Positions 1 to 8,470 of a DNA stretch of 64,000 bases are shown here, in pieces (the first letter of the stretch is position 1; every line of letters starts with the position of its first letter). A program made the translations under genes and the position numbers. Where the stretch lies: contig NZ_JAJEWL010000009.1 of the NCBI RefSeq assembly GCF_020687695.1, positions 62,001 through 126,000 of the forward strand, read 5' to 3'. The notes under the pieces were generated by a model. The model saw nothing but the letters and a program-made list of their open reading frames with translations, was not told the origin of the DNA and ran no database searches. This stretch comes from Pusillimonas sp. MFBS29. Its GTDB lineage: Bacteria > Pseudomonadota > Gammaproteobacteria > Burkholderiales > Burkholderiaceae_B.

Positions 1-475
1 CCAGGTCGTATTCGCCGTCTGGGTACATGCCGGGCATTTCGGCAGTTTCCCCGCCGATCAGGGCGCAACCCGACAGTTCACAACCCTTGGCGATGCCCCC
101 AACCACGCTGGCGGCCGTATCGACCGAGAGCTTGCCGCAGGCAAAATAATCAAGGAAATACAGGGGTTCCGCGCCCTGGACGAGGATATCGTTGACGCTC
201 ATGGCGACCAGGTCTATGCCCACGGTGTCGTGGCGATTCCAGTCGAATGCCAGCCTGAGCTTGGTGCCAACGCCGTCAGTGCCAGACACCAGAACAGGTT
301 CCTTCAGGTGGCGCGGCACTTCAAAAAGCGCGCCAAACCCGCCTATTCCGGCCATGACACCCGCCCTCATGGTCTTGGCAGCCAAGGGTTTGATACGATC
401 GACCAGCGCCTCACCGGCATCGATATCGACCCCTGCATCACGATAGGTCAGGGAGGCGGAATGTTTGTTTGTCAT
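1..475 (-). CDS. purM: Phosphoribosylformylglycinamidine cyclo-ligase (AIR synthetase), N-terminal part
   Basis: PurM closes the imidazole ring in de novo purine synthesis: FGAM plus ATP gives AIR, in the cytosol. Only the first 158 codons lie in the window and the gene runs off the left edge. The translation starts [17 protein letters not shown] and contains family hallmarks: GIGGFGALF (about residues 43-51), the nucleotide-binding stretch [35 protein letters not shown], and [15 protein letters not shown] near the cut end. The start is the ATG at 473-475; an SD-like match is not obvious. It is divergent from hda across a 116-base gap, as in many betaproteobacteria. Identification rests on sequence recognition of a highly conserved family. 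Confidence 0.97.
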   Translation of the reverse strand, partial: MTNKHSASLTYRDAGVDIDAGEALVDRIKPLAAKTMRAGVMAGIGGFGALFEVPRHLKEPVLVSGTDGVGTKLRLAFDWNRHDTVGIDLVAMSVNDILVQGAEPLYFLDYFACGKLSVDTAASVVGGIAKGCELSGCALIGGETAEMPGMYPDGEYDL

Positions 476-591
476 GAGAAATGCCGTGGGATATGCAAGA
501 ATTGCGTGTTTAATGAATTACCAAGGCTTGATTTTACGATGAATACGGCTGACATTTCCGCAACAGGCGGCTATCGGGCTCCGGGCAGCCG

Positions 592-1293
592 ATGACGCAG
601 CAACTGATACTCGACCTTTTGCCTCCTTCGCCCCCTTCGCTGGACAACTTTGTGGCGGGAAGCAACCAGGCAGCCGTACAGGCATTGCGAGACTGCCAGC
701 CAGGCAGGGCCGTCTATTTATGGGGCCCTCCGGGTGCCGGACGCACGCACCTGCTGCAGTCGATGGCAGCCGGGCCGGCTACACGCTATTTCCATCCTGG
801 CGAGCAGGCAGACGCCTTGCGCGAGATCGCCAGCGCCGACACCTTGACGCACAAGCTTATCGCTATCGATAACGTCGAGAGCATGGACAGCGATTGGCAG
901 GCCGCACTGTTTGCCCTGTACAATCGATGGCGCGAGGTTGCCTCGACCAGCCAGGCTTTTGTGCTGGTGCTCGCAGGTAACCGGGCGCCACTGGCCATGC
1001 CGCTGCGGGAAGACCTGCGCACGCGCCTGGGCTGGGACCTGGTCTTCCGTCTGGAGCAGCTTTCCGACGACGATCGTGCCCAGGCCTTGCTGGCCAGAGC
1101 CACCGACAGAGGCCTGCAATTGGGTCCGGAAGTCATTAACTGGGTCCTGACCCACTACACCCGCGACATGCGACATCTAAGCGCGCTGCTCGATGCGCTC
1201 GACCGCTATTCGCTTGAACGCCACCGGGCAATAACACTGCCCTTGCTGAAGGAACTGCTGGCTTCGGGCCAGCCTGACCACAATAACTCATGA
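592..1293 (+). CDS. hda: DnaA regulatory inactivator Hda
   Basis: Hda is an AAA+ protein that, with the sliding clamp, stimulates hydrolysis of DnaA-bound ATP and so prevents re-initiation of replication. The 233-residue protein has the N-terminal clamp-binding peptide (QLILDLL, residues 4-10), a Walker A loop GPPGAGRT (45-52) with the Arg-for-Lys change usual in Hda, an acidic Walker B-like IAIDNVE, and a DnaA-like lid helix domain ending in a short tail. It lacks the DnaA DNA-binding domain, as expected. The ATG at 592 is the only start that keeps the clamp motif at the N-terminus. The stop overlaps the next gene by four bases, suggesting translational coupling. Confidence 0.95.
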   Translation: MTQQLILDLLPPSPPSLDNFVAGSNQAAVQALRDCQPGRAVYLWGPPGAGRTHLLQSMAAGPATRYFHPGEQADALREIASADTLTHKLIAIDNVESMDSDWQAALFALYNRWREVASTSQAFVLVLAGNRAPLAMPLREDLRTRLGWDLVFRLEQLSDDDRAQALLARATDRGLQLGPEVINWVLTHYTRDMRHLSALLDALDRYSLERHRAITLPLLKELLASGQPDHNNS

Positions 1294-1991
1294 TGACCAC
1301 AAAACGTCTGGCCCTGTTTGACCTTGACCATACCCTGCTTCCACTGGACAGCGACTATCAATGGGCTGATTTCCTGGCCCGCACCGGGCGCGCAGGCGAT
1401 CCTGCCCAGGCCCAGCGGCGCAACGAAGAATTGATGGAACAGTACAACGCAGGGACCCTGACGGCCGAACGCGCCGCCGAGTTCATGCTCGGGCTGCTCA
1501 GCAATGCGAGCATGGCCGAACTGGCGCAATGGCATGAGGCCTTTATGGCCGAGGTGGTTCGCCCGGCCATATTGCCCGTGGCTCTGGATCTGGTTCAGCA
1601 GCACATTGCCCACGGCGATCTGTGTGCCATCGTGACTGCCACCAACGAATTTGTGACCGCACCCATAGCCCGCGCCTTTGGCATTCCACACCTGATTGCG
1701 ACCGTTCCGGAAATTCGCGATGGACGCTATACCGGCAAGATTCAGGGCGTGCCCAGTTTCCAGGCCGGCAAAGTCGTGCGCGTGAACGCATGGCTGAACG
1801 AAATGGACAGCAGTCTGTCAGACTTTGACGCGTCTTATTTCTACAGCGACTCGCACAATGACCTGCCCCTGCTCGAGGTCGTGACCCATCCCGTTGCCAC
1901 CAACCCCAACCCTGGCCTGCGGCAACTGGCGGAAGAGCGCGGCTGGACCACGCTGGACCTGTTCAAGGACATGCAAGACGCAAAGTCTTAA
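1290..1991 (+). CDS. HAD-superfamily (subfamily IB) phosphatase, SerB/CicA-like
   Basis: A 233-residue haloacid-dehalogenase-type hydrolase. The nucleophile motif FDLDHTLLP places the catalytic aspartates at residues 11 and 13, the Thr of motif II is in the IVTATNEFV stretch, and motif IV is SDSHNDLPLL near residue 190, the arrangement of the HAD-IB family (TIGR01490-like). Such proteins sit next to hda and pcnB in Bordetella-type genomes. The substrate is not evident; phosphoserine or another small phosphomonoester is a family-based guess. Two ATGs lie in tandem (1290 and 1293) and the first overlaps the hda stop. Confidence 0.88.
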   Translation: MMTTKRLALFDLDHTLLPLDSDYQWADFLARTGRAGDPAQAQRRNEELMEQYNAGTLTAERAAEFMLGLLSNASMAELAQWHEAFMAEVVRPAILPVALDLVQQHIAHGDLCAIVTATNEFVTAPIARAFGIPHLIATVPEIRDGRYTGKIQGVPSFQAGKVVRVNAWLNEMDSSLSDFDASYFYSDSHNDLPLLEVVTHPVATNPNPGLRQLAEERGWTTLDLFKDMQDAKS

Positions 1992-2003
1992 AATACCGCC
2001 ACC

Positions 2004-3365
2004 ATGCTTAAAGAAACAATAAAAAACTTTGTAAGCCGCCTGTTTGCGACTCCGCCCGATGTCCCCGAACGTTTTTCGCGCGACAAGCACGGTATTGATC
2101 GCCGCAATGTCTCGCGCCATGCCATCAAGGTATGCGAAGTTTTGCGCGCCGAAGGCTACGATGCCTTTATCGTGGGTGGCGCCGTGCGCGACCTGATCGT
2201 CGGCCTGGAACCCAAAGACTTTGACGTGGCCACCAATGCCACCCCCAACCAGATCCGTCCGCTGTTTCGTCGCGCACGCATTATCGGCAAGCGGTTCCAG
2301 CTGGTGCATGTAGTCTTTGGCCAGGAAATCATTGAAACATCCACTTTTCGCGCCAATGCGGCCAGCGACGAACATACCGATGAGCACGGCCGCATCCTGC
2401 GCGATAATTTATTCGGTTCACAGGAAGAAGACGCCGCCCGCCGCGACTTCACCCTGAACGCCCTGTATTACGACCCTATCAACGAAGAAGTGCTCGACTA
2501 CCATCGTGGCGTGACCGACCTGAAGAATCGCGTGGTGCGCATGATAGGCGACCCCGAAAAGCGCTATCGCGAAGATCCGGTGCGCATGCTGCGGGCGCTG
2601 CGCTTTGCAGCCAAGCTGAACGGCACCCTGGATCCTGCTACCCGCGCACCCATTACCCAGCTCTCCGAGTTGATCGAACACGTGCCCTCATCGCGCCTGT
2701 TCGATGAAACGCTCAAACTGCTGACCTGTGGTCACGCCATGGACTGCCTGCGACAACTGCAGGCTTTCGATCTGCACAAAGGCCTGCTGCCCCTGATCGA
2801 CACAGTCTTCCAGGAACAAGGCGGAGAGGCTTTTATCGAGCTGGCTCTGGCACGTACCGACGCACGGGTCCGTGCGGGCAAGACCATCAGCCCCAGCTTT
2901 CTGTTTGCCGCCCTGCTCTGGAAGCTTGTAAACAAGCGTTGGCAGGAATTGTGCGCGGAAGGTGAACATCCGGCACAAGCACTCATGCAGGCCGCCGACT
3001 CGGTCGTCGAAGCTCAAACCCGCAAGCTGGCCATACAGCGACGCTTTCAGGCCGACATGCGCGAGATCTGGTTCATGCAGGCGCGCTTTGAACGCATCAA
3101 CGCCAAAGCCATCTGGCGCATGATGGAGCAACCACGCTTCAGGGCCGCCGTCGACTTCCTGCAATTACGGGCCGAAGCCCGCGAGGTCGACAGTGTGCAG
3201 GCACAGTGGTGGATGGACCTGGCCAATGCCGATCATGCCTTGCGTGGCGAAATGATAGAAAGCCAACAAACCCAGCAGCGCGGCAACCGCTCCTCCGGCA
3301 CCAGGCGCCGGCGACGCCCGCGCAAGCGGCCCGCGACCCCGTCCACGGGCACACAGCAGGCGTGA
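2004..3365 (+). CDS. pcnB: Poly(A) polymerase I
   Basis: PcnB adds 3' poly(A) tails to RNAs and promotes their decay. The 453-residue product shows the class II nucleotidyltransferase head: GGAVRD (58-63) followed by the catalytic DFD pair (D72, D74), then EDAARRDFTLNALYYD and the RNA/tRNA-binding stretch RYREDPVRMLRALRFAAKL. The C-terminus is a very basic tail (RRRRRPRKRPAT), typical of PcnB and absent from CCA-adding enzymes, which supports poly(A) polymerase over CCA transferase. The gene begins 12 bases after the HAD gene and overlaps folK, so hda-HAD-pcnB-folK looks like one transcription unit. Confidence 0.95.
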   Translation: MLKETIKNFVSRLFATPPDVPERFSRDKHGIDRRNVSRHAIKVCEVLRAEGYDAFIVGGAVRDLIVGLEPKDFDVATNATPNQIRPLFRRARIIGKRFQLVHVVFGQEIIETSTFRANAASDEHTDEHGRILRDNLFGSQEEDAARRDFTLNALYYDPINEEVLDYHRGVTDLKNRVVRMIGDPEKRYREDPVRMLRALRFAAKLNGTLDPATRAPITQLSELIEHVPSSRLFDETLKLLTCGHAMDCLRQLQAFDLHKGLLPLIDTVFQEQGGEAFIELALARTDARVRAGKTISPSFLFAALLWKLVNKRWQELCAEGEHPAQALMQAADSVVEAQTRKLAIQRRFQADMREIWFMQARFERINAKAIWRMMEQPRFRAAVDFLQLRAEAREVDSVQAQWWMDLANADHALRGEMIESQQTQQRGNRSSGTRRRRRPRKRPATPSTGTQQA

Positions 3366-3850
3366 TCAAGGCCTACATAGGCCTGGGTGCCAACCTGGGT
3401 GACGCGCGCCATACCTTGCAGCAGGCTGCACATGCCCTTGGTGCCGCACCAGGCATCTCGGGGCTAAGGCTGTCGCGGTTTTATCGCAGCGCACCCGTCG
3501 ATGCCACAGGCCCCGACTATGTCAACGCCGTCGCTGAAATAGACACTGATCTGGCGGCCGATGCGCTGTTAAGCGTCTTGCAGGGCATTGAAAATCAGCA
3601 TGGGCGGCTGCGGCCTTATCGAAATGCTCCGCGCACCCTGGACCTGGATCTGCTGTTGTACGGCGAACTGACCGTGGACACACCGCGCCTGACCGTGCCG
3701 CATCCGCGCATGCACGAGCGTGCGTTTGTACTACGCCCTCTGGAAGAGCTCAGGCCAGCGCTGCACCTGCGTCAGGGTTCACTGACAGAGCTGCTGCAAG
3801 CCTGTTCTGATCAGGCGCTGGAGCCTGTGCCTGATCAGCCTGAAACCTGA
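3362..3850 (+). CDS. folK: 2-amino-4-hydroxy-6-hydroxymethyldihydropteridine pyrophosphokinase
   Basis: FolK transfers pyrophosphate from ATP to hydroxymethyl-dihydropterin in folate synthesis. The reading frame is open further upstream, but the real start is the GTG at 3362, which overlaps the pcnB stop (GTGA) and gives the typical N-terminus of the family, (M)IKAYIGLGANLGD. The 162-residue length is normal. The signature LRPYRNAPRTLDLDLLLYG (about residues 82-100) carries the Mg-binding DLD pair, and VPHPRMHERAFVLRPL follows. A 10-base inverted repeat lies inside its last codons. Confidence 0.95.
   Translation: MIKAYIGLGANLGDARHTLQQAAHALGAAPGISGLRLSRFYRSAPVDATGPDYVNAVAEIDTDLAADALLSVLQGIENQHGRLRPYRNAPRTLDLDLLLYGELTVDTPRLTVPHPRMHERAFVLRPLEELRPALHLRQGSLTELLQACSDQALEPVPDQPET
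3807..3838. terminator. Inverted repeat at folK 3' end, between convergent genes
   Basis: CTGATCAGGC (3807-3816) and GCCTGATCAG (3829-3838) form a perfect 10-base stem with a 12-base loop just before the folK stop. The next gene converges on it. There is no T-run on either side, so intrinsic termination is uncertain; it may act as a transcript-stabilising or Rho-assisted end. Confidence 0.4.
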
Positions 3851-3861
3851 TACGTGCGTTG

Positions 3862-4674
3862 TCAGGCGCTTGCCAGTATGCGTCGCGCCCGCTCGATGAC
3901 CGGCGCATCCACCATATTGCCATCCAGCTGAAAAGCCAGCGAGCCGGTGGCATCGGCCGTGTCGACCACGCGTTTCGCCCATTCCCTGTCGGCGTCGCTG
4001 GGAGCAAACGCCTGGAGTATGACCGGGATTTGTCTGGGGTGTATGCACAGCATGCCGCCAAAACCCATGTCGCGTACCTGGCTTGCAATGGCCGCCAAAC
4101 CCTGATCGTCGGCAAAGTTCGGATATACACCATCGACAGGTGGCAGCAAGCCGTGCGCCGCGCTGCACAGCAAAATCTGGCAGCGTATGTGATCAAGCAA
4201 TATGTGGGCACCGGCCGTGTCGGGTATGGTTCGCGTTTCGAGCATCATGTCGAGACTGCCAAAAGACAGGCGCTCTACCCCGGGTACCGCAGCAATCCCG
4301 CTTAGCGCCAAAACGCCGCGCGGACTCTCCACGATCGGAAGTACCGGCTTGCCGGTATCGGCCACCCGTTTCACTTGCTCGGGCGATTCAGCCTTGGGCA
4401 ATACTAACGCCCGTACCGATGGCAAGGCGGAACATAAGGCAAGGTCTTCTTCGAACCAGGAAGTGGTGGCGTCGTTGATGCGCACCAGAATGGTGGCCTG
4501 AGGGTTGGCAGCCGCAAACTCCCGCAGGTTATTGCGCGCCTGCTCCTTGAGCGGATGTTCGACCGCATCTTCAAGATCAATGATGACTGTGTCGGCACCA
4601 GCCGCCAACGCTTTGGCAAAGCGCTCGGGGCGCGTAGCCGGAACGAAAAGCGCTGCCCTGATGGGTGCTTGCAT
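3862..4674 (-). CDS. HpcH/HpaI-type CoA-ester lyase, probable citramalyl-CoA lyase
   Basis: A 270-residue member of the CitE/CoA-ester-lyase family, TIM-barrel enzymes that cleave or form C-C bonds in acyl-CoAs. Visible family features are LFVPATRPERF at the N-terminus, the Mg site region DLEDAV (33-38), ILVRIND, LPKAESPEQV and SFGSLDMMLE, and CIHPRQIPVI near the C-terminus. The chosen ATG (4674) shares one base with the stop of the CoA-transferase gene (TGATG). Its neighbours, a family III CoA-transferase, a MaoC-type hydratase and a class I fumarase, match the itaconate/mesaconate degradation route, in which (S)-citramalyl-CoA is cleaved to acetyl-CoA and pyruvate. Malyl-CoA lyase or a paralogous substrate cannot be excluded. 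Confidence 0.85.
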   Translation of the reverse strand: MQAPIRAALFVPATRPERFAKALAAGADTVIIDLEDAVEHPLKEQARNNLREFAAANPQATILVRINDATTSWFEEDLALCSALPSVRALVLPKAESPEQVKRVADTGKPVLPIVESPRGVLALSGIAAVPGVERLSFGSLDMMLETRTIPDTAGAHILLDHIRCQILLCSAAHGLLPPVDGVYPNFADDQGLAAIASQVRDMGFGGMLCIHPRQIPVILQAFAPSDADREWAKRVVDTADATGSLAFQLDGNMVDAPVIERARRILASA

Positions 4675-5903
4675 CAAATTACCCCTTCCTTAATGAATGT
4701 CTGTATTTGTTCTTCGGTATAGCCCAGTTCTGCCAACAGCGCTGCCGAATGCTCGCCCAGCTCGGGGATCTTGTCCATGCGCGCCGGGAACGACGAGTTT
4801 GTAGCCGGCGGGATCAAGGCCGGCAGGGGTCCGGCGCTGCTGTCTATGGTGCGCCAACGCTGGCGCGCGGCCAGTTGTGGATGCGCCCAGACATCATGCA
4901 TGGTATTGACACTGGCATTGGCAATGCCGGCAGCATCGAGCCTGGCGATAACCTCGCTGCGCGACAACGAGGCGAAAGCGGTAACGATCAGCACGCGCAA
5001 GGCATCCTGGTTGGCAACACGCAAGCTGTTGGTGTTGAATCTGTCGTCGCCGGCCAGCTCGGGTTGCTGCAGCACTGTGGCGCAAAAAGCGGCCCACTCG
5101 CGCTCGTTCTGCAAGCCCAGCATGACCTCGCTCCCGTCTCCGGCAGGGAAAGGCCCGTAGGGATAAATAGTGGCATGGGCAGCACCTGCACGCGGCGGCG
5201 GCGATGCACCGTCGAATGCATAGTACAGAGGAAAACTCATCCACTCGACCGTGCTCTCGAGCATGGAAACATCGATACGACTGCCCTCTCCGGTGCGTGC
5301 ACGCAAAAGCAAGGCAGACAGTATGCTGCTGTAGGCATACATGCCTGCTGCAATATCTGATATCGAGCAACCTGCCTTGGCCGGGCTTTGTGGAGTGCCC
5401 GTGACAGACAAAAAGCCGCTTTCGCTTTGAATCAGCAAGTCATAGGCCTTCTTGTCCTGATAAGGCCCGCCTTCTCCGTAGCCCGATATATCGCAAACGA
5501 TAAGACGCGGGTGCTGATCGTGCAATGCCTCGAAAGATAACCCCAGACGGGCAGCCGCCCCCGGAGCCAGATTCTGGACCAGCACATCGGCTTGCGCGAG
5601 CAGTTCCTTGAGCACATTGGCCGCATCGGGATGCTTCAGGTTCAGAGTAAGACTCTCTTTGGAGCGGTTGGTCCAGACAAAATGGGAGGCAAGCCCTTCT
5701 ACACGCTCATCGTACTTGCGCGCAAAATCGCCCACGCCAGGGCGCTCTATCTTGATGACACGCGCGCCCATGTCAGCCAGTTGGCGGGTACAGAACGGCG
5801 CCGCGATCGCATGCTCGAGACTGATGACGGTGATTCCGTCGAGCGGGCGCGGCGCGCTGATCTGATCTTGCACAACATCGTTGGCCTTGCGATCTGTACT
5901 CAT
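4674..5903 (-). CDS. Family III (CaiB/BaiF) CoA-transferase, probable itaconate/citramalate CoA-transferase
   Basis: The 409-residue protein moves CoA from an acyl-CoA donor to a carboxylic acid. N-terminal PLDGITVISLEHAIAAPF and GARVIKIERPGVGDFAR are standard for the family, and the catalytic Asp is D155 in AYDLLIQSESGFLSVTG. The frame is open for 18 further codons upstream, but the ATG at 5903 overlaps the hydratase stop (ATGA) and gives the usual family start. With the hydratase upstream and the lyase downstream, all joined by 1-4 base overlaps, the three genes resemble the ripABC/ict-ich-ccl itaconate module. The substrate assignment is inference from context. Confidence 0.87.
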   Translation of the reverse strand: MSTDRKANDVVQDQISAPRPLDGITVISLEHAIAAPFCTRQLADMGARVIKIERPGVGDFARKYDERVEGLASHFVWTNRSKESLTLNLKHPDAANVLKELLAQADVLVQNLAPGAAARLGLSFEALHDQHPRLIVCDISGYGEGGPYQDKKAYDLLIQSESGFLSVTGTPQSPAKAGCSISDIAAGMYAYSSILSALLLRARTGEGSRIDVSMLESTVEWMSFPLYYAFDGASPPPRAGAAHATIYPYGPFPAGDGSEVMLGLQNEREWAAFCATVLQQPELAGDDRFNTNSLRVANQDALRVLIVTAFASLSRSEVIARLDAAGIANASVNTMHDVWAHPQLAARQRWRTIDSSAGPLPALIPPATNSSFPARMDKIPELGEHSAALLAELGYTEEQIQTFIKEGVI

Positions 5904-6730
5904 GCCTTGAACCTCAATTCTGCCTGATGGGCCAGCGTGCCATCCTGCTCCGCCCACAACTGTGCAATTCCGTCTTCAGCCAATGCACCCTGCACGTTGA
6001 AGGGCTTGGGTGAAACCAGAGGACGCAAGCCTCGATACGACAGCGACACAGGCACCTTGTCGGGATGGGCGTGCGTGAAGGCGCGGCACATCAGCGTCGC
6101 GATCATGGGTCCGTGCACGACCAGACCCGGATAGCCTTCCTTTTGCGTAGTGTACGGGTGATCGTAATGAATGCGATGCCCATTGAACGTGATCGCCGAA
6201 TAGCGGAACAGCATAATGGGGCTGGGGTCTATGGATTCGCTCCATTGCGATGCAGGTGTTGGCGTGCTGCCCTGCAGCTTGGGCGGACTGGGTTCGCGAT
6301 AGACGATGTCCTGTTCCTCTGATATGCACAGCGAATCGCCCTGGGTGTATTTGTGCCCGACGGTCACGAACAGCAGCTTGCCCGTACTGCCGGTTTTTTC
6401 CTTGATCGCCAGAATGGTCGATGTCTTGTGGGCCTTGCCGCCTACCCGCAAAGGCTGAATAAACTCAACCCGACCACCCGCCCACATGCGGTTACGGGTA
6501 TCGGCCGGCGGCAGAAAGCCGCCGCGCTCCGGATGGCCGTCGCCGCCTAACGCACTGTAAGGCACGCCGTCCGTGAAGAGCGCCCATTGCCACAGCAACG
6601 GTAATGGCGCACCAGGTGCCGGCGCAGGCATATCAAGCGTCAGGGCGACTTTCCGGATATGCCCGATATCAATATTGTCTTCGCTGCTTTCCTGGCGTCC
6701 TATCCATGCGTCCAGATCCGGTGTCGTCAT
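5900..6730 (-). CDS. MaoC/HTD2-like hydratase, probable itaconyl- or mesaconyl-CoA hydratase
   Basis: A 276-residue double hot-dog protein of the FAS1-like dehydratase/MaoC type. The N-terminal half contains GGDGHPERGGFLPP and RMWAGGRVEF; the C-terminal half has the hydratase segment FRYSAITFNGHRIHYDHPY with the conserved His/Asp pair, then VVHGPMIATLM. This pattern is that of mesaconyl-CoA C4-type and itaconyl-CoA hydratases. Three in-frame starts exist (TTG 6742, ATG 6736, ATG 6730); the last is chosen because a GGGA match sits 6-7 bases ahead. It is first in a tightly overlapping triplet with the CoA-transferase and lyase. Confidence 0.82.
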   Translation of the reverse strand: MTTPDLDAWIGRQESSEDNIDIGHIRKVALTLDMPAPAPGAPLPLLWQWALFTDGVPYSALGGDGHPERGGFLPPADTRNRMWAGGRVEFIQPLRVGGKAHKTSTILAIKEKTGSTGKLLFVTVGHKYTQGDSLCISEEQDIVYREPSPPKLQGSTPTPASQWSESIDPSPIMLFRYSAITFNGHRIHYDHPYTTQKEGYPGLVVHGPMIATLMCRAFTHAHPDKVPVSLSYRGLRPLVSPKPFNVQGALAEDGIAQLWAEQDGTLAHQAELRFKA

Positions 6731-6874
6731 GATCATTCCCAAATTAATATCAATTCAAGCCATAGCTTGCCAGCTGACCGGCTTTTTTTGAATTAGTTTT
6801 TGGATAAGGCCCGGTTCGCATATGCCAAACAACACGGCGCAAGCGCGCCGGGCAGGCAGCCCGGCCTGCCCGCT

Positions 6875-8401
6875 TCAGGCTACCGGAACCAGCGGAATTT
6901 CCGCAATGCGTGCCCGCCAGGCTTTGGGGCCGGTCTCGTGCACCGAGGTGCCTTGCGAATCGACGGCCACGGTCACAGGCATGTCCTTGACGTCGAACTC
7001 GTAGATGGCTTCCATACCCAGGTCCTCGAAGCCCACCACTTTGGCACCGCGTATGGCTTTGGATACCAGGTAGGCAGAGCCACCAACCGCCATCAGATAA
7101 GCCGATCCGTGCTTGCGGATTGAGTCGATGGCCGCAGGGCCGCGCTCGGCCTTGCCTATCATGGAGATCAGGCCCGTGCGGGACAACATCATGTCGGTGA
7201 ACTTGTCCATACGCGTAGCCGTTGTCGGGCCTGCCGGACCGACAACCTCGGCACCCACCGGATCAACGGGACCCACATAATAGATAACGCGGTTGGTGAA
7301 ATCGACGGGCAGTGGCTCACCCTTGTCGAGCATTTCCTGGATGCGCTTGTGTGCCGCGTCGCGTCCGGTCAGCATTTTGCCGGACAACAGCAGCGTCTGG
7401 CCGGGTTTCCAGCTGGCAACCTGCTCTTTGGTCAGGGTATTGAGATCGACCTGCAGCGACTTGTTGTAGTCTGGCGCCCAATGCACATCGGGCCAATCGG
7501 ACAAGGACGGCGGCGTAAGTTCAGCCGGACCCGAACCATCGAGCTCAAAGTGGACGTGCCGTGTCGCCGCGCAGTTGGGGATCATGGCCACAGGCTTGGA
7601 TGCCGCGTGGGTCGGGAAGGTATTGATCTTGACGTCAAGCACTGTTGTCAGGCCGCCCAGGCCCTGCGCACCTATGCCCAGGGCATTGACCTTCTGGTAC
7701 AGCTCGATGCGCAATTCCTCGAGTTTGTTCTGCGGTCCGCGCTGCAGCAGCTCGTACATGTCGATGTCTTCCATGAGCGACTGCTTGGCCATGAGCATGG
7801 CTTTCTCGGCCGTACCACCGACGCCTATGCCCAGCATGCCGGGAGGGCACCAGCCAGCACCCATTTGCGGAACCGTCTTGAGCACCCAGTCGATCAGCGA
7901 GTCGCTGGGATTGAGCATGACGAACTTGGACTTGTTTTCGGAGCCGCCACCCTTTGCGGCGACCTGGACGTCGACCTTGTCACCGGGGACCAGCTCGACG
8001 TTGACAATACAGGGAGTGTTGTCACGCGTGTTCTTGCGTGCAAACAAGGGATCATTCAGCACCGACGCCCGCAGCGGATTATCGGGATTCAGGTACCCCT
8101 GACGCACGCCTTCATCGCACACTTCCTGCATGCTGCGACGCGTGTCAAAGCGCACATCGAGACCGACCTTGAGGAATACATTGACGATACCCGTATCCTG
8201 GCAAATGGGACGATGGCCCTCGGCGCACATGCGTGAGTTGGTCAGGATCTGGGCGATGGCATCCTTGGCTGCCGGACTTTCCTCGCGCTCGTAGGCGCGT
8301 GCCAGGTGCTTGATGTAATCGGCAGGATGATAAAAACTGATGAACTGTACGGCATCTGCGATTGACTGGATCAGATCGCTTTCTTTGATAATGGTAGTCA
8401 T
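6875..8401 (-). CDS. fumA: Class I fumarate hydratase ([4Fe-4S], FumA/FumB type)
   Basis: A 508-residue class I fumarase with the alpha and beta parts fused, interconverting fumarate and malate. Iron-sulfur ligand candidates are C67 (PICQDTG), C185 (GWCPPGMLGIGVGG) and C277 (MIPNCAATRHVHFELDG), spaced as in E. coli FumA. The C-terminal domain has YYVGPVDPVGAEVVGPAGPTTATRMDKF. The ATG at 8401 is preferred to the TTG at 8416 because it gives the standard MTTIIKESD N-terminus. Class I fumarases also hydrate mesaconate to (S)-citramalate, which suits the adjacent CoA-transferase/lyase genes. A 144-base gap with a GC-rich inverted repeat (CGGGCAGG/CCTGCCCG) separates it from the hydratase gene. 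Confidence 0.95.
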   Translation of the reverse strand: MTTIIKESDLIQSIADAVQFISFYHPADYIKHLARAYEREESPAAKDAIAQILTNSRMCAEGHRPICQDTGIVNVFLKVGLDVRFDTRRSMQEVCDEGVRQGYLNPDNPLRASVLNDPLFARKNTRDNTPCIVNVELVPGDKVDVQVAAKGGGSENKSKFVMLNPSDSLIDWVLKTVPQMGAGWCPPGMLGIGVGGTAEKAMLMAKQSLMEDIDMYELLQRGPQNKLEELRIELYQKVNALGIGAQGLGGLTTVLDVKINTFPTHAASKPVAMIPNCAATRHVHFELDGSGPAELTPPSLSDWPDVHWAPDYNKSLQVDLNTLTKEQVASWKPGQTLLLSGKMLTGRDAAHKRIQEMLDKGEPLPVDFTNRVIYYVGPVDPVGAEVVGPAGPTTATRMDKFTDMMLSRTGLISMIGKAERGPAAIDSIRKHGSAYLMAVGGSAYLVSKAIRGAKVVGFEDLGMEAIYEFDVKDMPVTVAVDSQGTSVHETGPKAWRARIAEIPLVPVA

Positions 8402-8470
8402 GGTGCTTGCTGGCAAATAAAAAATGGCAGGCCGCGGGCAGCCTGCGGAAACACTGTAGATGGGCTGGCC

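Noticed and set aside
6840-6900. GC-rich inverted repeat after the fumarase stop considered as an intrinsic terminator
   Set aside because: The CGGGCAGG/CCTGCCCG stem exists but has no T-run; not strong enough for a separate feature.
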